NCBI GenBank assembly: GCA_947501115.1
Contig: CANMVX010000026.1
Span: 1-49,345 of the forward strand
Direction of reading: 5' to 3'
Source of the DNA: Haliscomenobacteraceae bacterium
GTDB lineage: Bacteria; Bacteroidota; Bacteroidia; Chitinophagales; Saprospiraceae
Length of the DNA stretch: 49,345 nucleotides
A program made the translations under genes and the position numbers. This document shows, piece by piece, positions 1 to 8,608 of the stretch (the stretch's first letter is position 1; every line of letters begins with the position of its first letter). Under the pieces are notes generated by a model. The model did no database searches and was not told the origin of the DNA. It saw only the letters and a list, made by a program, of their open reading frames with translations.

Positions 1-18
1 AAGTAACCACTACAAAAA

Positions 19-1134
19 ATGAAAAACATGGAACCAAAAGTTTATATTCCATTTGAAGCAACGCACCCTGGAAGCATTCTTAAAGACGAGTTAGATTACC
101 GTAGGATTTCACAAAAAGAATTTGCACAGGATATAGGCATGCAAAAAACCATGCTTAACGAAATTATAAAAGGAAAACGTGCTATCACTGCCGAAATCGC
201 TTTGAGTTTGGAGAAAAGTTTAGGAATAAAAGCCGATTCCTGGATGCGCCATCAGGCAGGTTATGAATTAGATTGTGTGCGTATTCAGGAGCGTAATATC
301 CGTAAAACCCAACAAATTGAGATATGGGGACTAATTAAACAATACGTTCCAGTAAATATTTTCAATAAACTAGGTTTACTTACCCATTCATTAGCCGATA
401 ATATTTCGAAAATATGGGAAGTATATGAGGTTAATTCTATTGATTTGCTTGTTGAGCGAGTATCGGTTCACAAAAACAAAGAATATTACAAAAAGTCGGA
501 AAAGCTTAAAAACGATCAAATTAATATTTTTGCTTGGAGTCGTTTAGCGCAATGGCAAGCAAAATCTGAAGTTGTTGGCATTTTTGATGCAAAAAATAAA
601 GATGCCATGATCATGGAATTGAAAGCCTTGTTTTATAGTAATAAAGACGTTATGGGCAAAACGAAAACGATTTTAAATGAATATGGCATTAAGTTTTTAG
701 TCATTGAAAAATTTAACCAATCGCCAATTGATGGTTATTCGTTTTGGAGCAACAATAATCCGGCTATCGTGGTAACTATGCGCAAAAAACAACTCGACCA
801 TTTTGCATTTACCGTATTGCACGAATTAGGTCATGTTTTTGAGCATTTGCAGCCTAATCACACCGAGGAGTTTCTCGATATTGAATATCCTAACAACGAT
901 ATTGACGAAAAAGAACAAAAGGCGAACCGATTTGCACGTCAATGTTTTATTGATGATGCTGTTTGGCAAAAATTTTTCAATGAAAATGCTAGATTTAATT
1001 ATAAAAATACTGAGAAACAAATGGTTCAATTGGCTTACAATTTAATAATTCACCCAAGCATTGTCCTTGGAAGATACTGTTTTGAAACCAATCAGTTTGC
1101 AGTTAAAACAGGAATTGATAGAACTATAAACTAA
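19..1134 (+). CDS. XRE-family HTH and ImmA/IrrE metallopeptidase protein (HigA-like N-terminus)
   Basis: Fused regulator/protease of 371 aa. Residues ~12-75 form a HigA/VapI-type helix-turn-helix (THPGSILKDEL, then SQKEFAQDIGMQKTMLNEII). The C-terminal half carries the zinc-peptidase motif HELGH at residues ~268-272, typical of ImmA/IrrE (COG2856). In that family such proteases cleave partner repressors or act with toxin-antitoxin and mobile elements; the target here is unknown. A second in-frame ATG lies three codons downstream. A stop at bases 4-6 could end an upstream partner outside the window, so a HigB-like toxin cannot be excluded. It precedes an AbiL-like pair and fits a defence island. 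The family assignment is firm and the physiological role is inferred. Confidence 0.85.
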   Translation: MKNMEPKVYIPFEATHPGSILKDELDYRRISQKEFAQDIGMQKTMLNEIIKGKRAITAEIALSLEKSLGIKADSWMRHQAGYELDCVRIQERNIRKTQQIEIWGLIKQYVPVNIFNKLGLLTHSLADNISKIWEVYEVNSIDLLVERVSVHKNKEYYKKSEKLKNDQINIFAWSRLAQWQAKSEVVGIFDAKNKDAMIMELKALFYSNKDVMGKTKTILNEYGIKFLVIEKFNQSPIDGYSFWSNNNPAIVVTMRKKQLDHFAFTVLHELGHVFEHLQPNHTEEFLDIEYPNNDIDEKEQKANRFARQCFIDDAVWQKFFNENARFNYKNTEKQMVQLAYNLIIHPSIVLGRYCFETNQFAVKTGIDRTIN

Positions 1135-1147
1135 TGCTTCAATTTCA

Positions 1148-1301
1148 ATGACTTGGGAATGCTCAGAAGATAATTTAACAAAACAAACAGCGATTAATTT
1201 TTTTTAAACCAGGTTGGGCTGAACTAATAGAAAATCAGTCCAAAATAACACGCTATAAAATTGATGCTAAATGTGATTTTTTCACTAAATTTACAGAATA
1301 A
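1148..1301 (+). pseudogene. Small ORF (~50 codons) interrupted in a T8 tract
   Basis: An ATG at 1148 opens MTWECSEDNLTKQTAINFF and runs into a stop inside the run of eight T at about 1198-1205. With one T fewer, the frame continues FKPGWAELIENQSKITRY and so on to a TAA at 1299-1301, giving about 50 residues. The good coding character on both sides of the run suggests a recent frameshift, a slippage-prone tract or a sequencing error, rather than random sequence. It lies between the XRE-protease and the AAA ATPase. I do not recognise the family. It could be the remnant of a longer gene, because the first frame is also open upstream of the ATG. Confidence 0.4.
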
Positions 1302-1312
1302 AACAGCAAAAA

Positions 1313-2683
1313 ATGTTAATTAGATTCACAATTGAGAATTTTCTGTCATTTAGAGAAAAACAAGTCTTTTCAATGATACCAGGTAAAGGCTCTCTTAAAT
1401 CACAACATAAATCGACTCCAGTAAAAGGAGTTACCGTTTTAAAAGCAGGCGTTATTTATGGAGCAAATGCTTCAGGTAAATCTAATCTGATTAAGGCAAT
1501 AGACTTTGGAAGAAAGATCGTCTTGAAAGGAACTAAAGCGGAACAGCCAATAAGTACAAATTTTTACAAACTAGATAAAAAGTTCCTAACTAAACCTACA
1601 TACGTTGAGTATGAAATCCAGCATAAGGAAAAGAATTATGCTTATGGATTTATTATAAATGCCAAAGAGATTGTTGATGAATGGCTGTTTGAAATAAACA
1701 AATCAGGTGAAACAAAAATATTTGAGAGAAAAAGGACAACTGAATATGACTTAAATTTCCTTTTTAAGAAGAACAATACATCAGTGGAAAAACAGTTTTT
1801 AGAATTTACTGCAAAAGGAACTCCGAGAAACCAACTATTTATCACACAAATAAGGAACACGAATGTTACAGATAATGTTAGAGATATTCAAGATATTTTA
1901 AATGTTATTGATTGGTTTCAGAACGCTTTAACCGTTATATATCCGGGAACAAAGAACATTAGTAAAAAATTTGAATTACATAAAGACACTAATCTTCAAC
2001 AAGTATTCAAAGATATGCTTGAATATTTTGATACCGGAATTGATGGCATTGAATTTAAAGAAGTTGATTTTGAGAAAATGGATATTCCATCAGAGGTCAA
2101 AGAAGACATTAAGAACGATTTGTTCAGTGAAAAATCTGAAAAAACAAGTGCCTTTCTATCAAATCCTCAGGACGACAAATATTATGTAATTTCCAAAATA
2201 GATAGTCATACTATACAAGCTAAGTTACTTAAAACTAAACATAAAATTATTGGTGGTGGATATGAACTCTTCGATTTGAAAGATGAGTCTGATGGTACAA
2301 GAAGAATAATGGATTTAATACCATTGTTAATAGATTTTTTTAGAGGAGGGAATGTATTTGTTGTTGATGAAATCGAAAGGAGTTTACACCCTAATTTAGT
2401 TCGAGACTTTTTTGAACTCATTTTGGATAAGTGCGAAAATGTTAATAGTCAATTTATTGTTTCAAGTCACGAAGCAATCCTGTTAACTCAAAAACTTCTA
2501 AGAAAAGATGAAATTTGGTTTGCGGTGAAGAACAAAGAGGGTGCAACAAAACTTCATTCGTTAGAAGATTACAATGTCCGTTTTGACAAAGAAATAATGA
2601 AAGATTATTTACTTGGACGATTTAAAGGTGTTCCAAAAATTGGTAATAGAAATTTATTATCCATTTTACCAATTAATGTATAA
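1313..2683 (+). CDS. AAA family ATPase, AbiLi-like
   Basis: A 456-aa SMC/ABC-like ATPase of the COG1106 (AAA_15/AAA_21) type. The N-terminus LIRFTIENFLSFREKQVF is the usual first strand of these proteins. Walker A is GANASGKS at residues ~50-57. Walker B is NVFVVDEIERSLHP with D352-E353, followed by the switch-like QFIVSSHEAILL. The region between is the coiled-coil insertion. Three bases separate its stop from the RloB gene that follows, so the two are surely co-transcribed. COG1106 ATPase plus RloB is the composition of the lactococcal AbiL abortive-infection system and relates to OLD/TOPRIM-type nuclease pairs. The family is seen in the sequence; the phage-defence role is inferred from that composition. 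Confidence 0.85.
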   Translation: MLIRFTIENFLSFREKQVFSMIPGKGSLKSQHKSTPVKGVTVLKAGVIYGANASGKSNLIKAIDFGRKIVLKGTKAEQPISTNFYKLDKKFLTKPTYVEYEIQHKEKNYAYGFIINAKEIVDEWLFEINKSGETKIFERKRTTEYDLNFLFKKNNTSVEKQFLEFTAKGTPRNQLFITQIRNTNVTDNVRDIQDILNVIDWFQNALTVIYPGTKNISKKFELHKDTNLQQVFKDMLEYFDTGIDGIEFKEVDFEKMDIPSEVKEDIKNDLFSEKSEKTSAFLSNPQDDKYYVISKIDSHTIQAKLLKTKHKIIGGGYELFDLKDESDGTRRIMDLIPLLIDFFRGGNVFVVDEIERSLHPNLVRDFFELILDKCENVNSQFIVSSHEAILLTQKLLRKDEIWFAVKNKEGATKLHSLEDYNVRFDKEIMKDYLLGRFKGVPKIGNRNLLSILPINV

Positions 2684-2686
2684 GTT

Positions 2687-3355
2687 ATGCCAAGAGAACC
2701 TATTTCATTAGTTCGTGAAGGAGGATTCCTTGAAGCTGAGAAAATGTTTGTTTTGTCATTTGAGGGCAGTGTAAGTGAAAAGAAATATTTTGAAGATTTC
2801 AGAAAATCTACCTTATTTAACGACAGTGGATTAATTGAAGTTATTTCATTGAAAAGACCAACAAACAGAGGATCTGACCCGATTAGCGTAAAAAAACTTC
2901 TTCAAGAAGCTAAGAAGGAATATCATTTCAAAGTCACAGATGAATTTTGGTTAATATTTGATAGAGATGATTGGGAGGAAATTCACAATCATAATTTTGA
3001 TAAATTGGTAGATGATTGCAAAAAAGAGACTAATTTCTTCCTGGCTATGAGCAATCCTTGCTTTGAAATTTGGTTAATCCTACATTTAAAGGACATTAAT
3101 GAATTTAATGAAGAAAAAAAGAGAATGTTAACTACAAACGAGAGAAATAGTAATAGCAAAAACTATATTGACATAGTTCTCAGTGAAATTCAAGGAAGAG
3201 GTTATAATAAAAGACCAAATCCTCGGATATTTTTACCATTAACAAAAACAGCTATTAGCCGAGCGAAAGAACTTGATATTGAAAACCAAGATTACCCAAA
3301 ACAACTAGGAACTCATATTTATAAACTAATTGAAAAATTGATAACTTATGAATAA
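2687..3355 (+). CDS. RloB-family protein, AbiLii-like
   Basis: A 222-aa protein with the RloB-family landmarks: EGSVSEKKYFEDF near the N-terminus, an acidic FWLIFDRDDW strand at mid-length resembling a TOPRIM metal site, and the characteristic SNPCFEIWLILHL segment. RloB proteins are encoded next to COG1106 ATPases and are thought to be the nuclease-like effector half of the pair; direct biochemical data on this member do not exist. It starts 3 nt after the ATPase stop, which indicates an operon and probable translational coupling. The neighbourhood of nuclease relics and a GmrSD-type gene supports a defence role. Family assignment is confident; mechanism is inferred. Confidence 0.85.
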   Translation: MPREPISLVREGGFLEAEKMFVLSFEGSVSEKKYFEDFRKSTLFNDSGLIEVISLKRPTNRGSDPISVKKLLQEAKKEYHFKVTDEFWLIFDRDDWEEIHNHNFDKLVDDCKKETNFFLAMSNPCFEIWLILHLKDINEFNEEKKRMLTTNERNSNSKNYIDIVLSEIQGRGYNKRPNPRIFLPLTKTAISRAKELDIENQDYPKQLGTHIYKLIEKLITYE

Positions 3356-3600
3356 GGCCCGAAGCCTAACTGTTAAATTCCCTACCTGTACACAACTAGG
3401 AACCGCCAAACTATATCCGTCTGACCAAGTACCTATTTAATAATTTCTGGAAATTACCTGGGACAAACTAAATGAGGTAAGCAGTACCAAGTCATTCTGG
3501 AATAATCGTTGGTTTTGAAGCTTGAAATTCATCATAACACATGAAAATTTGAGTACATCAAAAATAATCCCTGTTATTAAAAATCGCTCCGGACTAGGTG
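3356..3600 (+). other. Gene-free stretch before the nuclease relic
   Basis: No intact gene is visible. A short open stretch around 3437-3517 reads LEITWDKLNEVSSTKSFWNN before a stop, which looks like the decayed C-terminus of an unidentified protein. No clear terminator was seen after the RloB gene. The stretch belongs to the eroded part of the defence island. Confidence 0.3.
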
Positions 3601-3625
3601 GTCAATTTCACTAGATTACAAATAT
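3601..3625 (+). repeat. Left arm of a 25-bp inverted repeat around the DUF1016 relic
   Basis: The arm begins gtcaatttcactagatta. Its reverse complement matches 3993-4017 at 22 of 25 positions. The two arms enclose 367 bp of decayed nuclease gene, so they look like the ends of a small mobile or excised element, although no target duplication was recognised. Confidence 0.6.
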
Positions 3626-3999
3626 CAGAAGGATGGTGCGATTTTCACAAGATTTTCAGATGTAAACATTCTGCCGACACTGTCGGCAAAATTGAGTTGG
3701 TCTCATTCTATAGAGTTATTTCCTTTAAAATCAAAAGAGGCTAAGTTGTATTATGCCAATAAAGCTGCTGAGGAAGTTTGGGGCAAACGAGAGTTACACA
3801 ATCAAATTGAACGAAAGCATTCGTATATAACGAAATAGCAAATACTCAATTGAGCACGTTAAAACCTGAAATATTAAACACCTTTAAAGACCCCTACATT
3901 TTTGATTTTCTAAACCTCAAAAACACCTATTTAAGGTAGCAATTGAACTAAAATTGGGAAGTTTGAAGCGGCGCATAAAGGACAATGAAATTATATGTG
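3622..3999 (+). pseudogene. Decayed DUF1016/YhcG-type PD-(D/E)XK nuclease gene
   Basis: Short blocks in shifting frames read as one DUF1016 (YhcG) protein: RMVRFSQDF, then DVNILPTLSAKLSWSHSIEL, then AEEVWGKRELHNQIERK, then AFVYNEIANTQLST, then FKDPYIFDFLNLKNTYL, and finally VAIELKLG with the ELK part of the nuclease motif. Judged against the family pattern, single-base losses lie near 3655, 3814, 3963 and 3986, an extra base near 3628, and roughly 150 nt are missing at about 3937, where FLNLKNTYLR meets the IELK strand. The gene is certainly inactive. DUF1016 nucleases accompany restriction-modification and other defence genes. The relic is enclosed by an inverted repeat. Confidence 0.8.
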
Positions 4000-4017
4000 T
4001 AATCTGGTGAAATTGGC
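3993..4017 (-). repeat. Right arm of the 25-bp inverted repeat
   Basis: On the plus strand the arm contains gtaatctggtgaaattggc. Its reverse complement matches 3601-3625 with three mismatches in 25. It lies directly after the last readable DUF1016 codons. Confidence 0.6.
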
Positions 4018-4129
4018 GATCGGATTATCCAAATTAGTTTTAAATTATACTAATTAGTCCTTTTGTTAAATAGTTCGGACTTGACTGTTGAGAAAATAAT
4101 CGTAATATTACTTTTATAAATTATTGTAA

Positions 4130-5833
4130 ATGACGAAGCTTCTTATAAATACTGGCACAGCTTCATATAACGACTTAATTTCAAATGGTCGAACTTTTAG
4201 TGTGCCACCATACCAAAGAGATTATTCCTGGGAAAGAGAATATTGGGAGGACTTATGGTTAGATATACTTGATTTACCAAAAGAAAAATACCATTATATG
4301 GGGTATTTAGTTTTCCAGGAAGATAGCACAAAGGCAAAAACTTCATTTATCATTGACGGACAACAAAGATTTACCACATTGAGTATATTGTGCCTTTCAG
4401 CAATTAGACTTTTAAAAGATTGGGCCGACAGTGGAATTGATAAAGAAAATAATGAAATTCGAATGGTGAAACTTACAGAAAAATTTCTGGGGAATTTTTC
4501 TACGTCGAAACTTACCATTACACCTAAATTGGTACTTAATAAAAACAATGATGATTTTTATAAAAGTTATTTATTAAACCATAGGAAACCTCCGGCAGTT
4601 GGCAAACTTAAACCTAGTCAAAAAAGATTATGGGATGCCTATGAGTATTTTTATCAAACTTTAAAAACTAAAATATCTTCTAAATCCGGAACAGATCTAG
4701 CCATCTTAATTGATGATGAAATTTCTAATTCACTCATTTTTACAACAATTAATGTCAGTGATGACCTAAATGCTTATAAAGTTTTTGAAACATTAAATGC
4801 AAGAGGGGTTAAGTTATCTCCTTCTGATTTATTAAAAAATTATTTGTTTTCTAAAGCTTTTGAATCAAGCAGTGCTGAATTGGAAGAAACCGAAAGAAGA
4901 TGGCAAAGCATAAACGACTTTTTAGGTAAATCAGACCTGCCAACTTTTTTACGTCATTATTGGAATTCAAGATTTGAATTGGTAAGGATTTCGAATTTAT
5001 ACAGAGCAATTAAAAATACCATTCAAACGCCAAAAAACGTTTTTGATTTACTGCATGAATTGGAACAGCTGGCCCCTGTATACTCGGCTTTTGAAAACCC
5101 CGCTGACCCAATGTGGAATAAAAAACAGCGGTCATTTATACGCTTAATGAATCTTTTTGGTGTATCAACCTGGTATTCTTTATTGCTTGTTGCCAAGCAA
5201 AAATTCCCTGAAGATGAGTTTACAAAACTTTTACATGAGCTAAACGTGATAATATTCCGATATAATGTCATTTCAGATTTACATTCCAATGACATCGAAT
5301 TGGTATTTAACAAGTTATCAATCAAAATCTTTTTAGGTGAGATTTCAAAAGCTTCACAAGCGTTTGAGCTTTTAAAATCGATTTATGTACCAGATGAAAG
5401 TTTTGCTCAAGCATTTTCAACGAAGCTTCTTAGCACCAAAAGGAACAAAAACCTTGTTAAGTACATTTTGGTGGAACTTGAAAATACCATTTCAGGTACA
5501 GACCATCAATTCGAAGATGCATCATCTACCATCGAGCATATTCTTCCAGAAAATCCTTCCTCTGAATGGGAAACAACATTTTTAGTAGACGACCAAGAAG
5601 ATTATATTTATTTAATAGGAAATTATACATTACTTGAGGCTTCCTTAATAAAGAAGGCAAGTGACAGGCTTTTCAATGAAAAACTGCTACTTTACAAATC
5701 ATCAAAATATAAAATGAGCAAGGATGAATTAAATTATATAGAATGGACCCCATTTATTCTTCGTAAACATCAGGACAAGATGAGTAAATGGGCTTGTACT
5801 GCCTGGAAAAGTAATTTCATTCAAAATAAATAG
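4130..5833 (+). CDS. DUF262 and DUF1524 nuclease, GmrSD-type
   Basis: A single 567-aa protein combining both halves of GmrSD-type enzymes. The N-terminal DUF262 (ParB-like NTPase) domain shows VPPYQRDYSW and FIIDGQQRFTTLSIL within the first 90 residues, plus the ARGVKLSPSDLLKNYLF segment further on. The C-terminal DUF1524 HNH-like nuclease shows IEHILPEN and IGNYTLLEASLIKKASDRLF. Related proteins (GmrSD, BrxU, SspE) restrict modified or phage DNA using nucleotides. It has its own upstream region of about 110 bp and no methylase neighbour, so it is probably a stand-alone type IV-like restriction gene. The target modification cannot be predicted. Confidence 0.85.
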   Translation: MTKLLINTGTASYNDLISNGRTFSVPPYQRDYSWEREYWEDLWLDILDLPKEKYHYMGYLVFQEDSTKAKTSFIIDGQQRFTTLSILCLSAIRLLKDWADSGIDKENNEIRMVKLTEKFLGNFSTSKLTITPKLVLNKNNDDFYKSYLLNHRKPPAVGKLKPSQKRLWDAYEYFYQTLKTKISSKSGTDLAILIDDEISNSLIFTTINVSDDLNAYKVFETLNARGVKLSPSDLLKNYLFSKAFESSSAELEETERRWQSINDFLGKSDLPTFLRHYWNSRFELVRISNLYRAIKNTIQTPKNVFDLLHELEQLAPVYSAFENPADPMWNKKQRSFIRLMNLFGVSTWYSLLLVAKQKFPEDEFTKLLHELNVIIFRYNVISDLHSNDIELVFNKLSIKIFLGEISKASQAFELLKSIYVPDESFAQAFSTKLLSTKRNKNLVKYILVELENTISGTDHQFEDASSTIEHILPENPSSEWETTFLVDDQEDYIYLIGNYTLLEASLIKKASDRLFNEKLLLYKSSKYKMSKDELNYIEWTPFILRKHQDKMSKWACTAWKSNFIQNK

Positions 5834-5880
5834 TGACAACACATAAAGACTGAAAATTAGAAATACACAAAGAACGCATC

Positions 5881-6087
5881 ATGGTAGCCTAGTATTGGAC
5901 AGAAATACCAAGCAAACAAGCACTGCAATATATTGGGGCTTTTGGGGTCGCCATATCTGTACTCTGGTTTTTCTATAAAAATACGAGGTTCGAGCTTAGG
6001 TTAGCCTTTGCCTATCCAAGTGAGTTCAAGTTGTTAAATGTCAATGTATCACAAAATAATTCTACACCTATTGACAAATTGATATAA
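5881..6087 (+). pseudogene. Remnant of a small single-span membrane protein
   Basis: An ATG at 5881 is followed three codons later by TAG (5890-5892). The same frame is then open for 64 codons, reading WTEIPSKQALQYIGAFGVAI followed by SVLWFFYKNTRFELRLAFAY and ending LIDKLI-like before TAA at 6085. The hydrophobic stretch looks like one membrane span. I read it as a broken gene; a start other than ATG is possible. Family not recognised. Confidence 0.35.
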
Positions 6088-6411
6088 ATGTTTGTACCTT
6101 TATTAGAAACAGTTTAGTACCCCTAAGCGGTTTTGGTTTATATATAGGCTTCATTTTCTTTTTTAATGTATGCTCTTGTTCTATAAAAAATGCGGTGCAA
6201 AATGTTCAAGTTTGACTTTTTAAACCATAAATAATTTTTGGTTTTTCAGATACTTCCATTAATGATATCATGTAGAAATCAATATAAAGAATTTAGCCAG
6301 CTTAAAATAAACTACTTTATCACTTAAAAATTATGCATTTAATAATTACCTCTAAAAATATCCAATTAAAATAACATTAAACTCCACCCCCCACTCTTCC
6401 CTCTCTATCCC
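6088..6411 (+). other. AT-rich gene-free stretch
   Basis: No coding pattern, RNA gene or clear hairpin was recognised here. It separates the defence island from the sugar-uptake operon, and a pyrimidine-rich tract near 6384-6410 lies just after the end of the MFS gene on the opposite strand. Confidence 0.4.
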
Positions 6412-7644
6412 TCAAATTGTCTTATTCCTAATGATTGGTTTTGCCCAAAAACTGATGAATAACAAATATCCAAAGGCTAAGAATATGAGAAGCATTCCTT
6501 CTCTTAATCCAATAGCGTCCTTTATTATGCCTATCACCAATGAAAAAAGGGCCCCACCTGCAATGGCGGAACATAAAATGCCGGTAAAACTGCCATGATT
6601 TTCTATTACACTATTTAAAGCCAGTGAAATAATGATTGAATACATGACTGATAAGCAAAATCCTAAAGCTGGAAATCCCCAAAGGGCCATGTTTGCATTT
6701 CCCCATAAGGTCAATGCTAAAATAAGGATTCCTGCAACAGTGAAAATTCTTAATACCAGCTTACTATCCATTATTTTAAGTAATAATAAACCTAAAGCGC
6801 ATCCTATGGTCATAAAACCCCAGAATTTTCCGACCGTAGCGGCTCCCTCAATAGACGGATTTAAACCATGATAGGTTCTTAGGAATTCTGAAATCCAGTT
6901 AGCAATTCCTTGCTCAACCCCTACATAACAAAACATAGCTATGGTATAAATCCATATAAGTCGTGACTTAAATAACGAAATAAAAACGGCCTTCTCCCCC
7001 ATTTTCTCATCCTCCTTCCTTTCTACCGGAGGAAATGAAATGAAAAATATTCCCAATACCATAGCTAAACTTATGACCGAGAAAACCCAATAAAGCGATA
7101 CCCATGAAAATGAATCCTGGGTCAAATTAGACAATAAGCTAAAAAACCAGGAGGTTTGGCTGCCTGATACTTCAAGATGTTGAACCAAATAAATGTAAAA
7201 ATATGGACTTAAAAAGGAAGCGACACCAAATAATAATTGGGCCATCACAGAATAAAATGCAAAATTAGATTCCCCACCGGTTATTCTTAATAATGGATTT
7301 ATAACCACTTGTAACATGGCCATAGAAGATCCTATCAGAAAAAGGGATATTAAAAATACATTATAAAAAGGAAAAAGAGCAAATAAGAAAGAGCCCCCAA
7401 AAGAAAGGATCCAGGCACCCAGCATACACCATTTATCCCCATATTTTTCAATCAATATTCCCGACGGTATAGACATAATACCATAAGCTATGAAAAATGA
7501 AAAGGGTAAAAGTCCTGTGGTAAAACCATTTAACTCAAAATTATCCGTCACCGCAGGTATGATGGACCCTAAAATATTGGTGATGAATGAAATAATAAAA
7601 AATATTAGAAATACCACATAAATCAGGTAATGATATTTTTTCAT
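6412..7644 (-). CDS. nagP: Sugar MFS transporter, FucP/NagP-like
   Basis: Polytopic inner-membrane permease with about 12 hydrophobic segments. The N-terminal block TGLLPFSFFIAYGIMSIPSG resembles the FucP/NagP sugar:H+ symporter branch. The neighbouring ROK kinase, and the hexosaminidase and NagX further along, point to N-acetylglucosamine or a related amino sugar as substrate. I use ATG at 7644 (MKKYHYL); the frame is open two codons further to a TTG. The ATG sits 2 nt after the ROK stop, so the two genes form an operon read leftward. Transporter class is confident. The substrate is inferred from context, and fucose, glucose or mannose cannot be excluded. Confidence 0.8.
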   Translation of the reverse strand: MKKYHYLIYVVFLIFFIISFITNILGSIIPAVTDNFELNGFTTGLLPFSFFIAYGIMSIPSGILIEKYGDKWCMLGAWILSFGGSFLFALFPFYNVFLISLFLIGSSMAMLQVVINPLLRITGGESNFAFYSVMAQLLFGVASFLSPYFYIYLVQHLEVSGSQTSWFFSLLSNLTQDSFSWVSLYWVFSVISLAMVLGIFFISFPPVERKEDEKMGEKAVFISLFKSRLIWIYTIAMFCYVGVEQGIANWISEFLRTYHGLNPSIEGAATVGKFWGFMTIGCALGLLLLKIMDSKLVLRIFTVAGILILALTLWGNANMALWGFPALGFCLSVMYSIIISLALNSVIENHGSFTGILCSAIAGGALFSLVIGIIKDAIGLREGMLLIFLAFGYLLFISFWAKPIIRNKTI

Positions 7645-7646
7645 AA

Positions 7647-8489
7647 TCAATTTTCATTAAAAGTTAAGGCAGCAGCTCCCAGAATCGCTATTTCCGGTAA
7701 ATTAGAAACTTTAATCTCTAAGTTGGAGATCGTTTTAGGATAAGGAAAATCAAGCAAAGCTTTTCTCATTTCTTTTTCAAAAAATGAATAAGCAGCTGAT
7801 AAAGAGCCACCCAAAATAATTACTTCAGGATCGATAGCGAGCAATAAAATTTTCAAATATTGACCTAAATGATGACCATATTCCTCATACATTTTTAGCG
7901 CCTTTTCATCTCCGTTTTTAGCTTGCTCAAAAACAGCTAAACCTTCCGTTTGCTTGTATAAATTAAAGAATTGTCCGGAACAGTAATACTCAATATATTT
8001 ATCCAAATAAGGAATCATTCCAAATTCTCCAGCGCCCGTATTATTGCCGGAATATAGTTTAGAATTCAAAATAAGACCGGTACCAACGCCCGAGCCCAAG
8101 GTAACAGCAGCAATATGATTATAATCTTTACCCAATCCAAAATGTTTTTCACCAACAGCAAAGCAATTAGCATCATTATTGATGTAAATTGGCACAGAAA
8201 AGTGTTTTTCAAGGATACTTTTCAACGGAACTTCCTTCCAGGATGGAATATTAATAACATCATAAATCATTCCATTTTTAGTATCAACCACGGAGGGCAC
8301 CCCCAATCCAATGGCCATAGTATCATAATTAAATAGCTTTTCCATGAGTTGAAGAAGCGTTTTTAATACCTGGTCATAGTCGCCATCTGATGGTGTTTTC
8401 TCAGAAAACATCAAACTAACCTTTTCATTTGCAACACGACCAGCTCTCATCTGCGTTGCACCTATATCGACACCCATTACATTTTCCAT
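7647..8489 (-). CDS. ROK-family sugar kinase (putative N-acetylglucosamine/hexose kinase)
   Basis: A 280-aa ASKHA-fold kinase. MGVDIGATQMRAG is the phosphate-1 loop, INNDANCFAVGE holds the catalytic Asp, TLGSGVGTGLIL is the phosphate-2 loop, and LEIKVSNLPEIAILGAAAL closes the fold. The sequence after the second loop reads GAGEFGMIPYLD and then YYCSGQFF. The usual His and the CxCGxxGC zinc cluster of ROK proteins are therefore missing, as in a Bacteroidota subgroup. No HTH is present, so it is a kinase and not a ROK repressor. Its stop is 2 nt before the transporter ATG: uptake and phosphorylation in one operon. The exact sugar is inferred, not shown. Confidence 0.85.
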   Translation of the reverse strand: MENVMGVDIGATQMRAGRVANEKVSLMFSEKTPSDGDYDQVLKTLLQLMEKLFNYDTMAIGLGVPSVVDTKNGMIYDVINIPSWKEVPLKSILEKHFSVPIYINNDANCFAVGEKHFGLGKDYNHIAAVTLGSGVGTGLILNSKLYSGNNTGAGEFGMIPYLDKYIEYYCSGQFFNLYKQTEGLAVFEQAKNGDEKALKMYEEYGHHLGQYLKILLLAIDPEVIILGGSLSAAYSFFEKEMRKALLDFPYPKTISNLEIKVSNLPEIAILGAAALTFNEN

Positions 8490-8583
8490 AGTACTTTTTT
8501 ATAAATTCACCCTTAAGATATAGGAATAAAGTTACTTTTTGGCTTTTACTCACTTTTTTAATACGATGAGTGTATAATTCTTT

Positions 8584-8591
8584 TACTTTTG
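8584..8591 (+). promoter_or_regulatory. Putative Bacteroidota -7 box for the HAD gene
   Basis: TACTTTTG matches TAnnTTTG and lies 17 nt before the ATG at 8609, in the divergent gap between the ROK and HAD genes. No convincing -33 TTG was found, so support is weak. Confidence 0.35.
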
Positions 8592-8608
8592 CCACATAAT
8601 TGTAAATA

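Noticed and set aside
3634-3659. Second direct copy of the left inverted-repeat arm (ggtgcgattttcac...)
   Set aside because: The same bases read as the DUF1016 segment RMVRFSQDF; the likeness to the arm is limited and can be chance.
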